Source of the DNA: Clostridium aestuarii
Lineage (GTDB): Bacteria; Bacillota; Clostridia; Clostridiales; Clostridiaceae
Reading direction: 5' to 3'
DNA: 64,000 nucleotides
Assembly (NCBI RefSeq): GCF_026735135.1
Contig: NZ_JAPQER010000002.1
Span: 186,001-250,000 of the forward strand
Shown here: positions 36,342 through 45,777 of the stretch, one piece after another
Position numbering within the stretch: the first letter of the stretch is position 1
Layout: every line of letters starts with the position of its first letter
Translations under genes and position numbers: made by a program
Notes under the pieces: generated by a model
Database searches by the model: none
What the model was told of the DNA's origin: nothing
What the model saw: only the letters and a program-made list of their open reading frames with translations

Positions 36342-37215
36342 TATGAAAATGAATAATATGAAATGTGAAATAGATAACTGGCTTAAAACATATTTTAGTG
36401 ATAAGGGTACATATAACAAAATAATATATGAATCAATGGAGTATAGCTTAGAAGCAGGGGGAAAGCGTATAAGACCTATACTTATGATTTTTACCTATAA
36501 TATTTATAAAAGAGACTACAAAAAAATTTTACCTATAGCGTGTGCTTTAGAAATGATTCATACCTATTCACTTATACATGATGATTTGCCTTGTATGGAT
36601 GATGATGATTTAAGACGAGGGAAACCTACGAATCATAAAATGTTTGGTGAGGCTGTAGCGGTTCTTGCGGGCGATGGGTTGTTAAATGAAGCTTCAAATT
36701 TGATGTTTGATTATTGTAGAAATAACATTAGTAAAAATAATTTGGATGCCTGTACAGTGATTTCTAAGGCAGCAGGTGTAGATGGGATGATAGCAGGTCA
36801 AGTTGTAGATATTATAAATGAAGGTAAAGATATAAGTGAAGAAGAGTTATGTTATATGCATATAAATAAAACAGGACAGTTAATTAAATCAGCAATTGTT
36901 TCTGGTGCTTTGTTAGCTAATGCACATGTTAATGATATAAATATTTTAAAAGAGTTCGGAGAAAAATTGGGATTAGCGTTTCAAATTAAGGATGATATTC
37001 TTGATGTGATTGGAAACGCAGAGTTGTTGGGGAAAAATATAAAAAGTGATGATAATAAAGATAAAAATACATTTGTATCTAAGTTTGGGCTTGAAAAATG
37101 TAAAGAACTTTGTGAAAATTTAACTTTAGAATGTTTAGAGTTGTTGGATAAAATTTTAAAAGATACGAAAATTTTGAAAGAAATGACTCTTTTTCTTCTA
37201 AAAAGAGAATTTTAA
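36334..37215 (+). CDS. ispA: Polyprenyl synthetase IspA (farnesyl/geranylgeranyl diphosphate synthase)
   Basis: Adds isopentenyl units to allylic diphosphates, feeding undecaprenyl phosphate and other isoprenoids. The 293 residues show the first aspartate-rich motif DDLPCMDDDDLRRGKPTNH (about residue 88; core DDLPCMDDDDLRRG), GGKRIRPIL and the second motif FQIKDDILD. Three in-frame ATGs (36334, 36343, 36352) are possible; the first overlaps xseB and is kept provisionally. Next comes the OLE-like RNA, oapA and dxs, so both ends of the isoprenoid supply flank the RNA. Confidence 0.93.
   Translation: MNNMKMNNMKCEIDNWLKTYFSDKGTYNKIIYESMEYSLEAGGKRIRPILMIFTYNIYKRDYKKILPIACALEMIHTYSLIHDDLPCMDDDDLRRGKPTNHKMFGEAVAVLAGDGLLNEASNLMFDYCRNNISKNNLDACTVISKAAGVDGMIAGQVVDIINEGKDISEEELCYMHINKTGQLIKSAIVSGALLANAHVNDINILKEFGEKLGLAFQIKDDILDVIGNAELLGKNIKSDDNKDKNTFVSKFGLEKCKELCENLTLECLELLDKILKDTKILKEMTLFLLKREF
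37187..37213 (+). terminator. Weak terminator-like hairpin at the ispA 3' end
   Basis: Eight-base arms CTCTTTTT/AAAAAGAG around CTTCT, then AATTTTA; it lies inside the last codons of ispA. If it works, the downstream RNA depends mostly on its own promoter. Confidence 0.4.
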
Positions 37216-37273
37216 CATTAATATAATTAAATCATACGGTGATATAATTATACTTTATTGGTGTAAACAAATT

Positions 37274-37302
37274 TTGAAATATTGTACTACCTATGATATA
37301 AT
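37274..37302 (+). promoter_or_regulatory. Strong extended -10 promoter for the OLE-like RNA
   Basis: TTGAAA at 37274-37279, a 17-base spacer, and TGATATAAT ending at 37302 (extended -10 with perfect TATAAT). The expected start is near 37309, right where the GC-richer structured region begins. Confidence 0.75.
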
Positions 37303-37308
37303 CCGTAT

Positions 37309-37866
37309 GTAAAAGAGTGGCGCAGTATTCTAGTCAGGTAAGTATTTTCTGAAGGCGGGGCTAAAAATCCGCTAAAGGGCACATCGATGAAGCTTCTGGT
37401 GCTGGCTTGTAACGCCCAGTTATGGGTTGGTGCTGGGAGTAAGGGGGGCTGGGGCAACCGCAAAGGCATGCGTTATTGACCCTACCTTCGTGGAGACCAC
37501 TGATTGTGGTATGGGAGAGATTCCCATATTACGACAATGGATTAAACCTGCATTGTGGTGAAAAGCTATGTGCAGCGTAGCCTGCCTTGAGTGAAGTAGG
37601 GAGAGGTAAGTAGGATAAAAGACTTAATGAAACCTACTTTGCAAAAGAGGCTAGGGAAGTACCTAACTGTTGAGGAAAACTCCTAGGCTGTTTGAAAGAA
37701 GCATACTAGAGATTGCAGTACGGACTAAGTGGTAGTCTAGTTTTATAGTTGGTGACACTATAAATAGAACATTAAAAGGAAACTGTCAGAACGGCGACGT
37801 ACTGATTGCTCTATGGGAAATCCTACTAGACCTAAGCCGTAAGATTTATCTAGCATGCTGCCATTC
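37309..37866 (+). ncRNA. ole: OLE (ornate, large, extremophilic) RNA candidate
   Basis: About 550 bases with no plausible ORF and visibly higher G+C than the surrounding coding and spacer DNA. Local hairpins can be read directly: 37496-37510 (ACCAC/GTGGT), 37510-37528 (TATGGGA/TCCCATA), 37608-37639 (AAGTAGG/CCTACTT) and 37742-37764 (TTTATAGT/ACTATAAA), plus many GNRA-like loops. OLE RNA is known to be about 600 nt, to occur in many Firmicutes, and to lie between ispA-side isoprenoid genes and a membrane protein gene (oapA), followed by dxs; all hold here. It is known to join OapA at the membrane and to matter for stress tolerance (alcohol, cold, Mg). The ends are estimated from the promoter and the oapA ribosome binding site. 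The call rests on gene context, size and structure, since no covariance search was run. Confidence 0.85.
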
Positions 37867-37893
37867 TCTGATACATATATTGGAGGAAGTTTT

Positions 37894-38514
37894 TTGGATG
37901 GTTTAAAATATAAAGAATTAAATAAAAAAGATAAGAAAACTATTTGTAATTCTTCAAAAAAGAAAAGAAAAAATAAAAAGAAAAATAATAAAATGTGGAT
38001 AATAAAAATAGTGTTTTGGACAATAATACTATCTGGAAGTATTTCGTTTTTTGCCAATATGATACTTCCAAATGTCAATTTGATACTAGCATCTATAATT
38101 CTTATTTGTGTAATTTCATTAGGCGTTTTTTTTGATATTATAGGTGTTGCAGTTACAGCAGCAAGTGAGGTGCCATTTCATGCTATGGCATCAAAAAAAA
38201 TTAGCAGCGCGAAAATTGCTGTGAATTTGGTTAGAAATGCTGATAAAGTATCTAATTTTTGTAGTGATGTAGTTGGTGATGTGTGTGGCGTAGTTAGTGG
38301 ATCTATAGGTGCATTAATTTTATCTCAAATTATATTAAATATGCCAAATTTAAATAATATGCATGTTTTATTAATAGGCTCATTAATAGGAGCTGTTATT
38401 GCTGCAGCAACAGTTGGTGGAAAAGCTGCAGGCAAAAGTTTTGCTATAAAAAAAAGTAATGATATTGTTTTTATAGTATCAAAAACAATACAAGTTATAA
38501 AAAAGGAAAGATGA
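37894..38514 (+). CDS. oapA: OLE-associated membrane protein OapA
   Basis: A 206-residue protein from TTG 37894, with GGAGG at 37882-37886 giving ideal spacing; an open frame from 37855 would read through the RNA end and the binding site. It has an N-terminal lysine-rich tail (KKKRKNKKKNNK, about 20-32), two hydrophobic helices (about 34-85), a polar middle (EVPFHAMASKKISSAKIA, RNADKVSNFCSDVVGDVCG) and two more helices (about 135-190). Size, basicity, helix count and position between OLE RNA and dxs match OapA, a protein that binds OLE RNA as a dimer and is reported to have a DUF21-type region like CorB/CNNM Mg transporters. Three bases separate it from dxs. Confidence 0.85.
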   Translation: MDGLKYKELNKKDKKTICNSSKKKRKNKKKNNKMWIIKIVFWTIILSGSISFFANMILPNVNLILASIILICVISLGVFFDIIGVAVTAASEVPFHAMASKKISSAKIAVNLVRNADKVSNFCSDVVGDVCGVVSGSIGALILSQIILNMPNLNNMHVLLIGSLIGAVIAAATVGGKAAGKSFAIKKSNDIVFIVSKTIQVIKKER

Positions 38515-38517
38515 ATT

Positions 38518-40374
38518 ATGTATGAGATTCTTGATAATTATAGCGATTTTCGTGATTTGAAAAAAATGCAATTTAATAAATTGAAAAAAATGTCAAATGA
38601 AATAAGACATTTTTTGATAGATAATATATCTAATACAGGAGGACACTTAGCATCAAATTTAGGTATAGTAGAATTAACATTAAGTTTATATAAAGTTTTT
38701 AATTTAGATGAAGATAAAATAATATGGGATGTTGGACATCAAACTTATGTACATAAGATATTGACAGGCAGAAAAGAGGAATTTCACACATTGAGAAAGT
38801 TTGGAGGATTGAGTGGATTTCCGAAAAAATGTGAAAGTAAATATGATATGTTTGAAACCGGTCACAGCAGTACGTCACTTTCAGCTGCATTAGGTATGGC
38901 AAGAGCTAGAGATTTGAGCAAGAGAAAACACCATGTAGTTGCAGTTATAGGTGATGGTGCACTGACTGGAGGAATGGCATTAGAAGCATTAAATGATGTA
39001 GGATATAGAAAAACAGATTTAACAATTATATTAAATGATAATCAAATGTCTATTGCCAAAAATGTTGGTGGAATGTCTACATATTTAAGTAAAATAAGAA
39101 TTGATCCTAAATATAATAAGTTTAAAAGAAATTTTGAACATGCTCTAAAGAAAACAAATTTTGGTAGTGGACTTGCTGAATCTTTAGTGAAAATTAAATC
39201 TGGCATTAAACAAATTGTAGTACCAGGAATGTTTTTTGAAGATTTGGGAATTAAGTATATTGGTCCTATTGACGGTCATAATATAAAAGAAGTTTCTAAA
39301 GTTTTATCTATGGCAAAAAAAATAAAAGGACCTGTAATTATACATACAATAACTAAAAAAGGTAAAGGATATAAATTTGCTGAAAAAAATCCTGGTAAAT
39401 TTCATGGAGTTTCACCTTTTGATAAAGTAACAGGAGAGATTAAGAGCAGTAACAAAACATATTCGAAGGTGTTTGGAGATAAAATGATTGCCCTAGCATC
39501 TAAAGATAGCAGAATAGTAGCAATTACAGCGGCTATGAGAGATGGAACTGGTTTGAAAAAATTCAGTAGTGAATTTAAAAAGAGATTTTTTGATGTAGGT
39601 ATTGCAGAACAGCATGCAGTAACTTTGGCTGCTGGTATGGCTACAGAAGGGTTAAAACCTGTTTTTGCAGTATATTCTACATTTCTTCAAAGAGCATATG
39701 ATCAAGTTATACATGATGTATGCCAACAAAATCTTCCTGTTATTTTTGCTATTGATAGAGCAGGAATTGTTGGAAAGGATGGAGAAACTCATCAGGGAGT
39801 CTTTGATATATCTTATCTTTCTCATATGCCAAACATGACAATTATGAGCCCAAAATGTACTGATGAACTTGGAAATATGCTTGAGTGGGCACTAACTCAA
39901 AATTATCCTATTGCTATAAGATACCCTAGAGGTGGAGATATAGATAAATCAAATTTAATAGCTCAAAAAAAATTTACTAGAGGTAATTGGGAAATAATTC
40001 ATGACAAGGGTAATGTAGCTATAATAGCTGCAGGAAGAATGGTTCAATCAGCTTTACAAGTAAAAGAAAAAATGCAATCACTTGGTATAGAAGTTACTGT
40101 GATTAATGCATGTTTTATTAAACCTATTGATAAGAAAATATTAAATAAACTTGTAAAAGAAAATTATAAAATAGTTACATTGGAAGATAATGTTCTACAT
40201 GGTGGCTTGGGAACATTGGTTATAGAATATATAAATTCAATAAGTAGTAGTGTTAAAGTTTTAAACTTAGGATTTGAAGATAAATTTATACTTCATGGAG
40301 ATGTAGATGTCCTATACAAATTAAATGGATTAGATCCAGATGGTATTTTAAAAAGTATAATTAGTATATTATAA
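38518..40374 (+). CDS. dxs: 1-deoxy-D-xylulose-5-phosphate synthase Dxs
   Basis: Thiamine-diphosphate enzyme condensing pyruvate and glyceraldehyde-3-phosphate, the first step of the MEP isoprenoid pathway. The 618 residues show [30 protein letters not shown], the ThDP motif [14 protein letters not shown]...NDNQMSI (about 143-178), and the transketolase-like [15 protein letters not shown] (about 361) and C-terminal domain. It starts three bases after oapA with AAAGGAAAG upstream, so it is co-transcribed with oapA and probably the RNA. Confidence 0.96.
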   Translation: MYEILDNYSDFRDLKKMQFNKLKKMSNEIRHFLIDNISNTGGHLASNLGIVELTLSLYKVFNLDEDKIIWDVGHQTYVHKILTGRKEEFHTLRKFGGLSGFPKKCESKYDMFETGHSSTSLSAALGMARARDLSKRKHHVVAVIGDGALTGGMALEALNDVGYRKTDLTIILNDNQMSIAKNVGGMSTYLSKIRIDPKYNKFKRNFEHALKKTNFGSGLAESLVKIKSGIKQIVVPGMFFEDLGIKYIGPIDGHNIKEVSKVLSMAKKIKGPVIIHTITKKGKGYKFAEKNPGKFHGVSPFDKVTGEIKSSNKTYSKVFGDKMIALASKDSRIVAITAAMRDGTGLKKFSSEFKKRFFDVGIAEQHAVTLAAGMATEGLKPVFAVYSTFLQRAYDQVIHDVCQQNLPVIFAIDRAGIVGKDGETHQGVFDISYLSHMPNMTIMSPKCTDELGNMLEWALTQNYPIAIRYPRGGDIDKSNLIAQKKFTRGNWEIIHDKGNVAIIAAGRMVQSALQVKEKMQSLGIEVTVINACFIKPIDKKILNKLVKENYKIVTLEDNVLHGGLGTLVIEYINSISSSVKVLNLGFEDKFILHGDVDVLYKLNGLDPDGILKSIISIL

Positions 40375-40417
40375 ATTCAGCTTACGAAATTTATTTTAAG
40401 GATAAAGGGGTTTAAAA

Positions 40418-41230
40418 ATGAGCTCAGTAGAAAAAAAGAGATTAGATATGCTTTTAATAGAAAAAGATTTTTTTGATTCTAGGGAAAAAGCTAAAGCAAG
40501 TATAATGGCAGGAGAAATTTTTGTAGATGGTAATAGAGTAGATAAATGTGGTCAAAAAGTTCCAGAAAACTCTAAAATAGAATTTAAGGGAAAAGTTATG
40601 CCTTATGTTAGTAGAGGTGGTTTTAAGCTTGAAAAAGCTATGAAAAGCTTCAATATAGATTTAAAGGATAAAGTATGTATGGATATTGGTGCTTCTACAG
40701 GAGGATTTACTGACTGTATGCTTCAAAATGGAGCAAAAAAAGTATTTGCAGTAGATGTTGGATATGGACAGTTTGCATGGAAATTGAGAACGGATCCTAG
40801 AGTAGTTTGTATGGAGAGAACTAATGCAAGATACTTAACGAATGAGAATATTGGAGAATATGCAAACTTTGCAAGTATTGATGTTTCTTTTATTTCATTA
40901 AAGAAAATTATTCCTGCAATCGTAAATATATTAGATGATAAAGGAGAAATATCAGCATTAATAAAGCCACAATTTGAAGCTGGAAGGGATAAAGTTGGAA
41001 AAAAAGGTGTGGTTAAAGATATAAATACACATAAAGAAGTTATACTTGACATATTAAATTTTTTATTAGAAAGTGACTTAAGAATCAAAGGATTACAGTA
41101 TTCACCAATAAAAGGACCAGAAGGAAATAGAGAATACTTAGTTTATTTTACAAAAGATAAGAGTTTTGAAAACAATTTTGATAAAAAAACTGTAGATTTG
41201 GTAGTTGATTTATCTCATGAGAATCTATAA
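40418..41230 (+). CDS. tlyA: TlyA family rRNA methyltransferase (S4 + FtsJ domains)
   Basis: A 270-residue protein with an N-terminal S4 RNA-binding domain (about 7-66; MLLIEKDFFDSREKAKASIM core FFDSREKAKASIM) and an FtsJ-type methyltransferase domain with the SAM motif CMDIGASTGGFTDCMLQNGA and catalytic-type residues in IKPQFEAGRDKVGKKG. Family members methylate 16S/23S rRNA ribose 2'-OH groups; older names call it hemolysin. Target site is not proved here. AAAGGGG precedes the ATG. Confidence 0.93.
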   Translation: MSSVEKKRLDMLLIEKDFFDSREKAKASIMAGEIFVDGNRVDKCGQKVPENSKIEFKGKVMPYVSRGGFKLEKAMKSFNIDLKDKVCMDIGASTGGFTDCMLQNGAKKVFAVDVGYGQFAWKLRTDPRVVCMERTNARYLTNENIGEYANFASIDVSFISLKKIIPAIVNILDDKGEISALIKPQFEAGRDKVGKKGVVKDINTHKEVILDILNFLLESDLRIKGLQYSPIKGPEGNREYLVYFTKDKSFENNFDKKTVDLVVDLSHENL

Positions 41231-41241
41231 TAGGAGGAAAA

Positions 41242-42063
41242 ATGAAGAACATAGGGGTAAGTATTAATAGCAGTAAATTCATTGATGAAAAAATTGTAAA
41301 TGAAATAATTGGTAAAATTAGTACTTATAATAAAGGAGCTAATATCAAAACATATAAGGATTCAATAGATTCATATGAGATTATAGATGAAAAATTAGAT
41401 GTTATAATAGTATTAGGTGGAGATGGAACTATTCTAAGTGCAGCAAGAACAGTAGCTCCGCTGGGAATTCCTATTTTAGGAATCAATATGGGAAATTTAG
41501 GGTTTTTAACTGCGGCTGAGAGTTTAGAATTTGAAGAAGCTTTAAAAAAATTAAAAGAAAATAAATATTACATAGAAGATAGAATGATGCTGCAATGTGA
41601 GATAGAAAATAATAATGATAGAAAAGAATATGTTTCTTTAAATGATATTGTAATTTCAAAAGGAACTTTATCAAGAATATTTAAATATGAGATATTTATT
41701 GATGATAAATTTTATACATCATTTAAAGCTGATGGTATAATTATATCTACACCTACAGGCTCTACAGCATATGCGTTATCTGCAGGAGGACCTATAATAT
41801 ATCCAACAATAGATGTAATAGCTTTAGTGCCTATATGTCCACATTCAATGCATATGAGAAGTATTATTTTAGAAGGTAATAGTAAGATTAATATAGTAAT
41901 TAGTAAAAAAAATGAAAGTGCTTTTTTAACTGTAGATGGTCAAGATTCTATAAATTTAGAAAAATATCAAAATGTAATAATAAAAAAAAGCAATGAAAAA
42001 TGCAAGCTGATAAGAATTGAAGGATATGATTATTTTGATGTATTAAGAAAAAAAATATTTTAA
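41242..42063 (+). CDS. nadK: NAD kinase
   Basis: Phosphorylates NAD to NADP. The 273 residues hold [15 protein letters not shown] (GGDG motif, about residue 56), [11 protein letters not shown], and [26 protein letters not shown] (core [20 protein letters not shown]), all classic for the family. The usual NE-D motif reads LNDIVISKG here, as in other low-GC homologues. TAGGAGG lies before the ATG. In the dxs-tlyA-nadK-argR-recN run common to clostridia. Confidence 0.96.
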   Translation: MKNIGVSINSSKFIDEKIVNEIIGKISTYNKGANIKTYKDSIDSYEIIDEKLDVIIVLGGDGTILSAARTVAPLGIPILGINMGNLGFLTAAESLEFEEALKKLKENKYYIEDRMMLQCEIENNNDRKEYVSLNDIVISKGTLSRIFKYEIFIDDKFYTSFKADGIIISTPTGSTAYALSAGGPIIYPTIDVIALVPICPHSMHMRSIILEGNSKINIVISKKNESAFLTVDGQDSINLEKYQNVIIKKSNEKCKLIRIEGYDYFDVLRKKIF

Positions 42064-42074
42064 GGAGATGTAAT

Positions 42075-42530
42075 ATGAAGATTGAACGTCATTCAAAAAT
42101 ATTAGAAATTATAAAATCCAAGGATATAGAAACTCAAGAAGAACTTGCAGAAGAACTAAAAAAAAAGGGTATGGATGTAACTCAAGCTACAGTTTCAAGA
42201 GATATTAAAGAATTGAAACTAATAAAGGTTTTATCAGAAAAAGGTACATATAAATATGCATCAATTACACCAAGTGAAAATTTTTTATCAAATAAGATGG
42301 TGAATGTTTTTACTAATACTGTAATTAATGTTGAGAATGTCCAGAATTTTGTTGTTGTGAAGACGCTTTCAGGCTCAGGTTCAGCAGCAGCAGAGGCTAT
42401 AGATTCTATGAATTTTTCAGGCATTGTTGGAACTATAGCAGGAGATAATACAATTTTTATATTAAGTATTAATGAAAAAAAAGCTCAAGAATTGGTTAAA
42501 AAGTTAAAAAAGATACTTGCGAACAAATAG
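42075..42530 (+). CDS. argR: Arginine repressor ArgR
   Basis: Arginine-responsive DNA-binding regulator of arginine metabolism genes. The 151 residues have an N-terminal winged helix (about 1-70; [30 protein letters not shown] core [15 protein letters not shown]) and a C-terminal hexamerisation/arginine-binding domain with [11 protein letters not shown] and [24 protein letters not shown] gives the start. No arginine genes lie in the window; the recN linkage is conserved. Confidence 0.95.
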   Translation: MKIERHSKILEIIKSKDIETQEELAEELKKKGMDVTQATVSRDIKELKLIKVLSEKGTYKYASITPSENFLSNKMVNVFTNTVINVENVQNFVVVKTLSGSGSAAAEAIDSMNFSGIVGTIAGDNTIFILSINEKKAQELVKKLKKILANK

Positions 42531-42541
42531 GAGATGGTTAC

Positions 42542-44245
42542 ATGCTTCTTCAATTAAATATTAAAAATTTTGCCCTAATAGAAGATTTAAGTATATCCTT
42601 TGAACAGGGATTAAATATTCTAACAGGAGAAACAGGAGCGGGTAAATCTATTATAATAGATGCAATAAACTATGTTCTTGGTAGTAAATTTAATAAAAAT
42701 TTAATAAGAACTGGAGAAAATAGAACTTTTGTAGAAGGTATTTTTGATATAGAAAATAATAATATTAAAACAGCTTTAAAAAAAATGGAAATAAATTTTG
42801 ATGATTTAGTTATTATTAGTAGGGAAACTTTTAAATCAGGAAAAAGTGTTGTTAAAGTTAATGGTAAATCAGTTTTAATATCACAAATTAAAAATCTGGC
42901 TAAAAGTCTTCTTAATATTCATGGACAACATGAAAATCAAGAATTATTAAATAAATCTAGTCATATTAGTTATTTGGATAAATTTGGAGAAGATAAGTTA
43001 TCTTTATTACTAGAAAAATATTCAATTAATTATAATAAATTAATTGAATTTGATAATAAAATAAAAAAATTTGGTGTTGAAGATGGTGAAAGAGAAAAGA
43101 TAATTGATTTTTTAAAATATCAAATAGATGAAATTAATAGTGCTAATTTAAAACTAGGTGAAGATGAGGAATTAGAAAAAAAATATGCTATTTTAAATAA
43201 TTCTGAACGAATAAATAATATTCTTATGAATAGTTATAATATTTTATATAGTAGTAGTGATAACTATATGTCAGTATATGATTCATTAAACAAAGCGCTT
43301 AAAGAGCTTAAAACTATAGAAAATAAAATGGATAATATAAAACGAATTACAGATTCATTAGAAGAATCTTATTTTAATATTGAACAAACAATACATGATA
43401 TACGGGATATAAAAGATACTGTAGTTTATGATCAAAATGAGTTAGAACATATTAATCGTAGAATTTTTCAAATCGATACATATAAAAGGAAGTATGGAGA
43501 AAATATAAGTAAAGTACTAGATTATAAAGATAAAATAACTAAGCAATACGATGAAATGATTAATGCAAATGAAATTATAGAAGAATTAAAAAACAAACGT
43601 AAAAAGATTACTGAACATATGAAACAAGAAGCTTTATGTATACATAATATAAGAAAAGAAATTTCAAAGATTTTAGAAATTAAAATAAAAGAAGAATTGG
43701 ATTATGTTGGATTAGAAAAAAGTGTTTTTAAAATTCAAATTGATTTTGAAGATAAGTTTTATAATAATGGCTGCGATAAAGTACAATTTTTAATATCAAC
43801 AAATCCTGGTCAACCATTAAAATCATTAGAAAAAATTGTGTCAGGTGGAGAACTTTCAAGAATAATGCTCGGATTAAAAACAGTTTTTGTACATAAAGAT
43901 GAAATACCATCTGTTATTTTTGATGAAGTTGATACAGGTATAAGTGGAAGAATAGCTCAAAGAGTAGCAGAAAAAATGTATTTGATATCTAATTTACATC
44001 AAGTGTTTTGCGTGACTCACTTGCCTCAAATTGCTAGTATGTCAGATACTCATTTTTTGGTTTCTAAACAAGTTAAAGACAACAAAACTTTTACAAATAT
44101 TAGAAAAACAAGTGATTCAGAAAAAGAATATGAACTTGCTAGAATGATAGGAGGTTCTGAAATCACAGATTTAACTTTAGAACATTCTAAAGAAATGATA
44201 AATCTTGCTAATTTTAGAAAAAAGGAATTGCTTTGCACAAAATAA
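42542..44245 (+). CDS. recN: DNA repair protein RecN
   Basis: SMC-like ATPase acting early in double-strand break repair. The 567 residues comprise Walker A GETGAGKSIIIDAINY (about residue 30), a long coiled coil broken by a middle loop (about 150-400), the ABC signature VSGGELSRIMLGLK (about 438) and Walker B VIFDEVDTGISG, then the D- and H-loop regions (CVTHLPQIA). It overlaps a terminator at its stop codon and closes the long folD-recN unit. Confidence 0.96.
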   Translation: MLLQLNIKNFALIEDLSISFEQGLNILTGETGAGKSIIIDAINYVLGSKFNKNLIRTGENRTFVEGIFDIENNNIKTALKKMEINFDDLVIISRETFKSGKSVVKVNGKSVLISQIKNLAKSLLNIHGQHENQELLNKSSHISYLDKFGEDKLSLLLEKYSINYNKLIEFDNKIKKFGVEDGEREKIIDFLKYQIDEINSANLKLGEDEELEKKYAILNNSERINNILMNSYNILYSSSDNYMSVYDSLNKALKELKTIENKMDNIKRITDSLEESYFNIEQTIHDIRDIKDTVVYDQNELEHINRRIFQIDTYKRKYGENISKVLDYKDKITKQYDEMINANEIIEELKNKRKKITEHMKQEALCIHNIRKEISKILEIKIKEELDYVGLEKSVFKIQIDFEDKFYNNGCDKVQFLISTNPGQPLKSLEKIVSGGELSRIMLGLKTVFVHKDEIPSVIFDEVDTGISGRIAQRVAEKMYLISNLHQVFCVTHLPQIASMSDTHFLVSKQVKDNKTFTNIRKTSDSEKEYELARMIGGSEITDLTLEHSKEMINLANFRKKELLCTK

Positions 44246-44279
44246 TTCATAATCGGTATATGATTATGAATTATTTTTG
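44239..44279 (+). terminator. Intrinsic terminator at the recN stop
   Basis: Fourteen-base perfect arms (44241-44254, 44262-44275) around GGTATAT, followed by T residues; the recN stop codon lies in the left arm. Confidence 0.8.
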
Positions 44280-44410
44280 TTTTTAAAAAATAGCATATAT
44301 TTGTTTTCTTATTAAAGAAATTACTAAGTATGCAAAGATACAATAGCATAATAAAATTACATAAGGGAAAATTAAAGTTAAATAAAGTATGTTATGCAGG
44401 AGGTAAGAAT

Positions 44411-45625
44411 ATGAAAAAAAAGGTTAGATGCATAATATGCTGGACTTTAATTCCTTTAATGATTTTTGCTATTAGTATGTGCTATAAGCTATTTATTATT
44501 CCAAGCACAATATTTTCAAGAGAAGGTCAGGAATTAGAATCCAATAATATTATAAGACTAAGCGAATACAATTTGTACTCTAAGCAATATAATAAAAAGA
44601 ATAAAATTTTAAATATTAAATTGTTAGGAATTGTTCCAGTTAAATCTGTTTTTGTAAAATCTATTCCTGAAATTTATGTATATCCTGGAGGTATTCCAGT
44701 AGGAGTTAAACTAAATACAAAAGGAGTATTAGTAGTTGCGTTTTCTGATATAGATACCAATAAAGGCAAGGCTATAAGTCCATCTGCTGAAGGAGGATTA
44801 CAATTAGGAGATAGTATAACTAAGATAAATGATAATGTAATAAATGGTTCAGAAGAATTAATTAGAGAAATAGATTTAAATAAAAGTAACAAAATGAAAG
44901 TAACAATAGAAAGAAATAACAAGACAATAGAAAAAACAATAAAACCTGTAAAAGATAAAACTGATGATATTTATAAAATCGGACTTTGGGTAAGAGATTC
45001 AACTTCTGGAGTAGGTACATTAACATTCTATGATGAAAAAAGTGAAAAATTCGCTGCATTAGGTCATCCCATAACCGATGTAGATACAGGAACAATTTTA
45101 AAAATTAATAATGGGGAAATAGTACAATCATCTATTATATCGTTAAGAAAAGGTCAAAAAGGTAACCCAGGAGAATTAAGAGGAATATTTGTAAATGAGG
45201 ATGAGGATTTAGGTAAAGTATACAAAAATACTAAATGTGGAATATATGGAAATTCAAATAAAAAATTAACTTGCAGTAAAAATAATAAACCTATGAAAAT
45301 AGCATTAAGAACTGAAGTAAAAGAAGGAAAAGCTAAAATATTAACAACTATAGATGGTTCAGAACCTAGATATTATGATATTAAAATAGAAAAATTATTA
45401 GTACAAGATAATCCAGGACCTAAAAGTATGGTAATAAGAGTTACTGATCCAGAACTTTTAAATAAAACAGGTGGTATTGTACAAGGAATGAGTGGTAGCC
45501 CAATAATTCAAGATAATAAAATAGTTGGAGCAGTTACGCATGTCTTAATAAATAAACCCAATGTAGGTTATGGCATTTATATAGAATGGATGTTAAGAGA
45601 TGCTGGGATTTTACCAAATAACTAG
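44411..45625 (+). CDS. spoIVB: SpoIVB signalling serine peptidase (S55)
   Basis: Forespore-secreted PDZ serine protease that triggers sigma-K activation in the mother cell. From ATG 44411 it has 404 residues: an N-terminal transmembrane helix (about 7-26), a PDZ domain (about 85-185; SPSAEGGLQLGDSITKIND core GGLQLGDSITKIND), and the S55 peptidase with FAALGHPITDVDTG (His) and GIVQGMSGSPIIQDNKIVGAVTH (Ser; core GMSGSPIIQ). GCAGGAGGTAAG precedes the ATG; upstream frame is not used. The recN-spoIVB-spo0A order is standard in spore formers. Confidence 0.94.
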   Translation: MKKKVRCIICWTLIPLMIFAISMCYKLFIIPSTIFSREGQELESNNIIRLSEYNLYSKQYNKKNKILNIKLLGIVPVKSVFVKSIPEIYVYPGGIPVGVKLNTKGVLVVAFSDIDTNKGKAISPSAEGGLQLGDSITKINDNVINGSEELIREIDLNKSNKMKVTIERNNKTIEKTIKPVKDKTDDIYKIGLWVRDSTSGVGTLTFYDEKSEKFAALGHPITDVDTGTILKINNGEIVQSSIISLRKGQKGNPGELRGIFVNEDEDLGKVYKNTKCGIYGNSNKKLTCSKNNKPMKIALRTEVKEGKAKILTTIDGSEPRYYDIKIEKLLVQDNPGPKSMVIRVTDPELLNKTGGIVQGMSGSPIIQDNKIVGAVTHVLINKPNVGYGIYIEWMLRDAGILPNN

Positions 45626-45648
45626 TAATTATTGATAAAAAGTAGTAG

Positions 45649-45684
45649 AATAAAAGATAGGTTATACTATCTTTTATTTTTTAT
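45649..45684 (+). terminator. Intrinsic terminator after spoIVB
   Basis: Twelve-base perfect arms (AATAAAAGATAG and complement) around GTTATA, then a T-rich tract. Confidence 0.8.
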
Positions 45685-45708
45685 TTTTAGAAAAATTTTG
45701 TAAAAAAG

Positions 45709-45736
45709 AAGGATATAGGAATTGGTTGTCGAAATA
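45709..45736 (+). promoter_or_regulatory. Sigma-H-like promoter overlapping a Spo0A box
   Basis: AAGGATAT at 45709-45716, 11 bases, then GTCGAAATA at 45728-45736, close to the sigma-H form RnAGGAWWW-N11/12-RnnGAATWW. TGTCGAA at 45727-45733 is an exact 0A box overlapping the -10, as expected for autoregulated spo0A. Confidence 0.55.
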
Positions 45737-45777
45737 ATTGTTAAGAAATGGAATAAAAAAGAAGGGGAGATATAAAT

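Noticed and set aside
37287..37860. Group II intron or mobile element instead of OLE RNA
   Set aside because: No reverse transcriptase or domain V-type end sequence is seen, while gene context and promoter fit OLE RNA.
37758..38078. 106-residue minus-strand ORF over the OLE end and oapA
   Set aside because: Antisense to a structured RNA and a basic coding region; lysine-rich sense codons create a phenylalanine-rich shadow; no ribosome binding site.
40723..41088. 121-residue minus-strand ORF in tlyA
   Set aside because: Shadow of the methyltransferase reading frame, which has clear motifs.
45727..45733. 0A box as evidence for other Spo0A targets in the window
   Set aside because: No second exact TGTCGAA in a promoter was found by eye; only the spo0A site is claimed.
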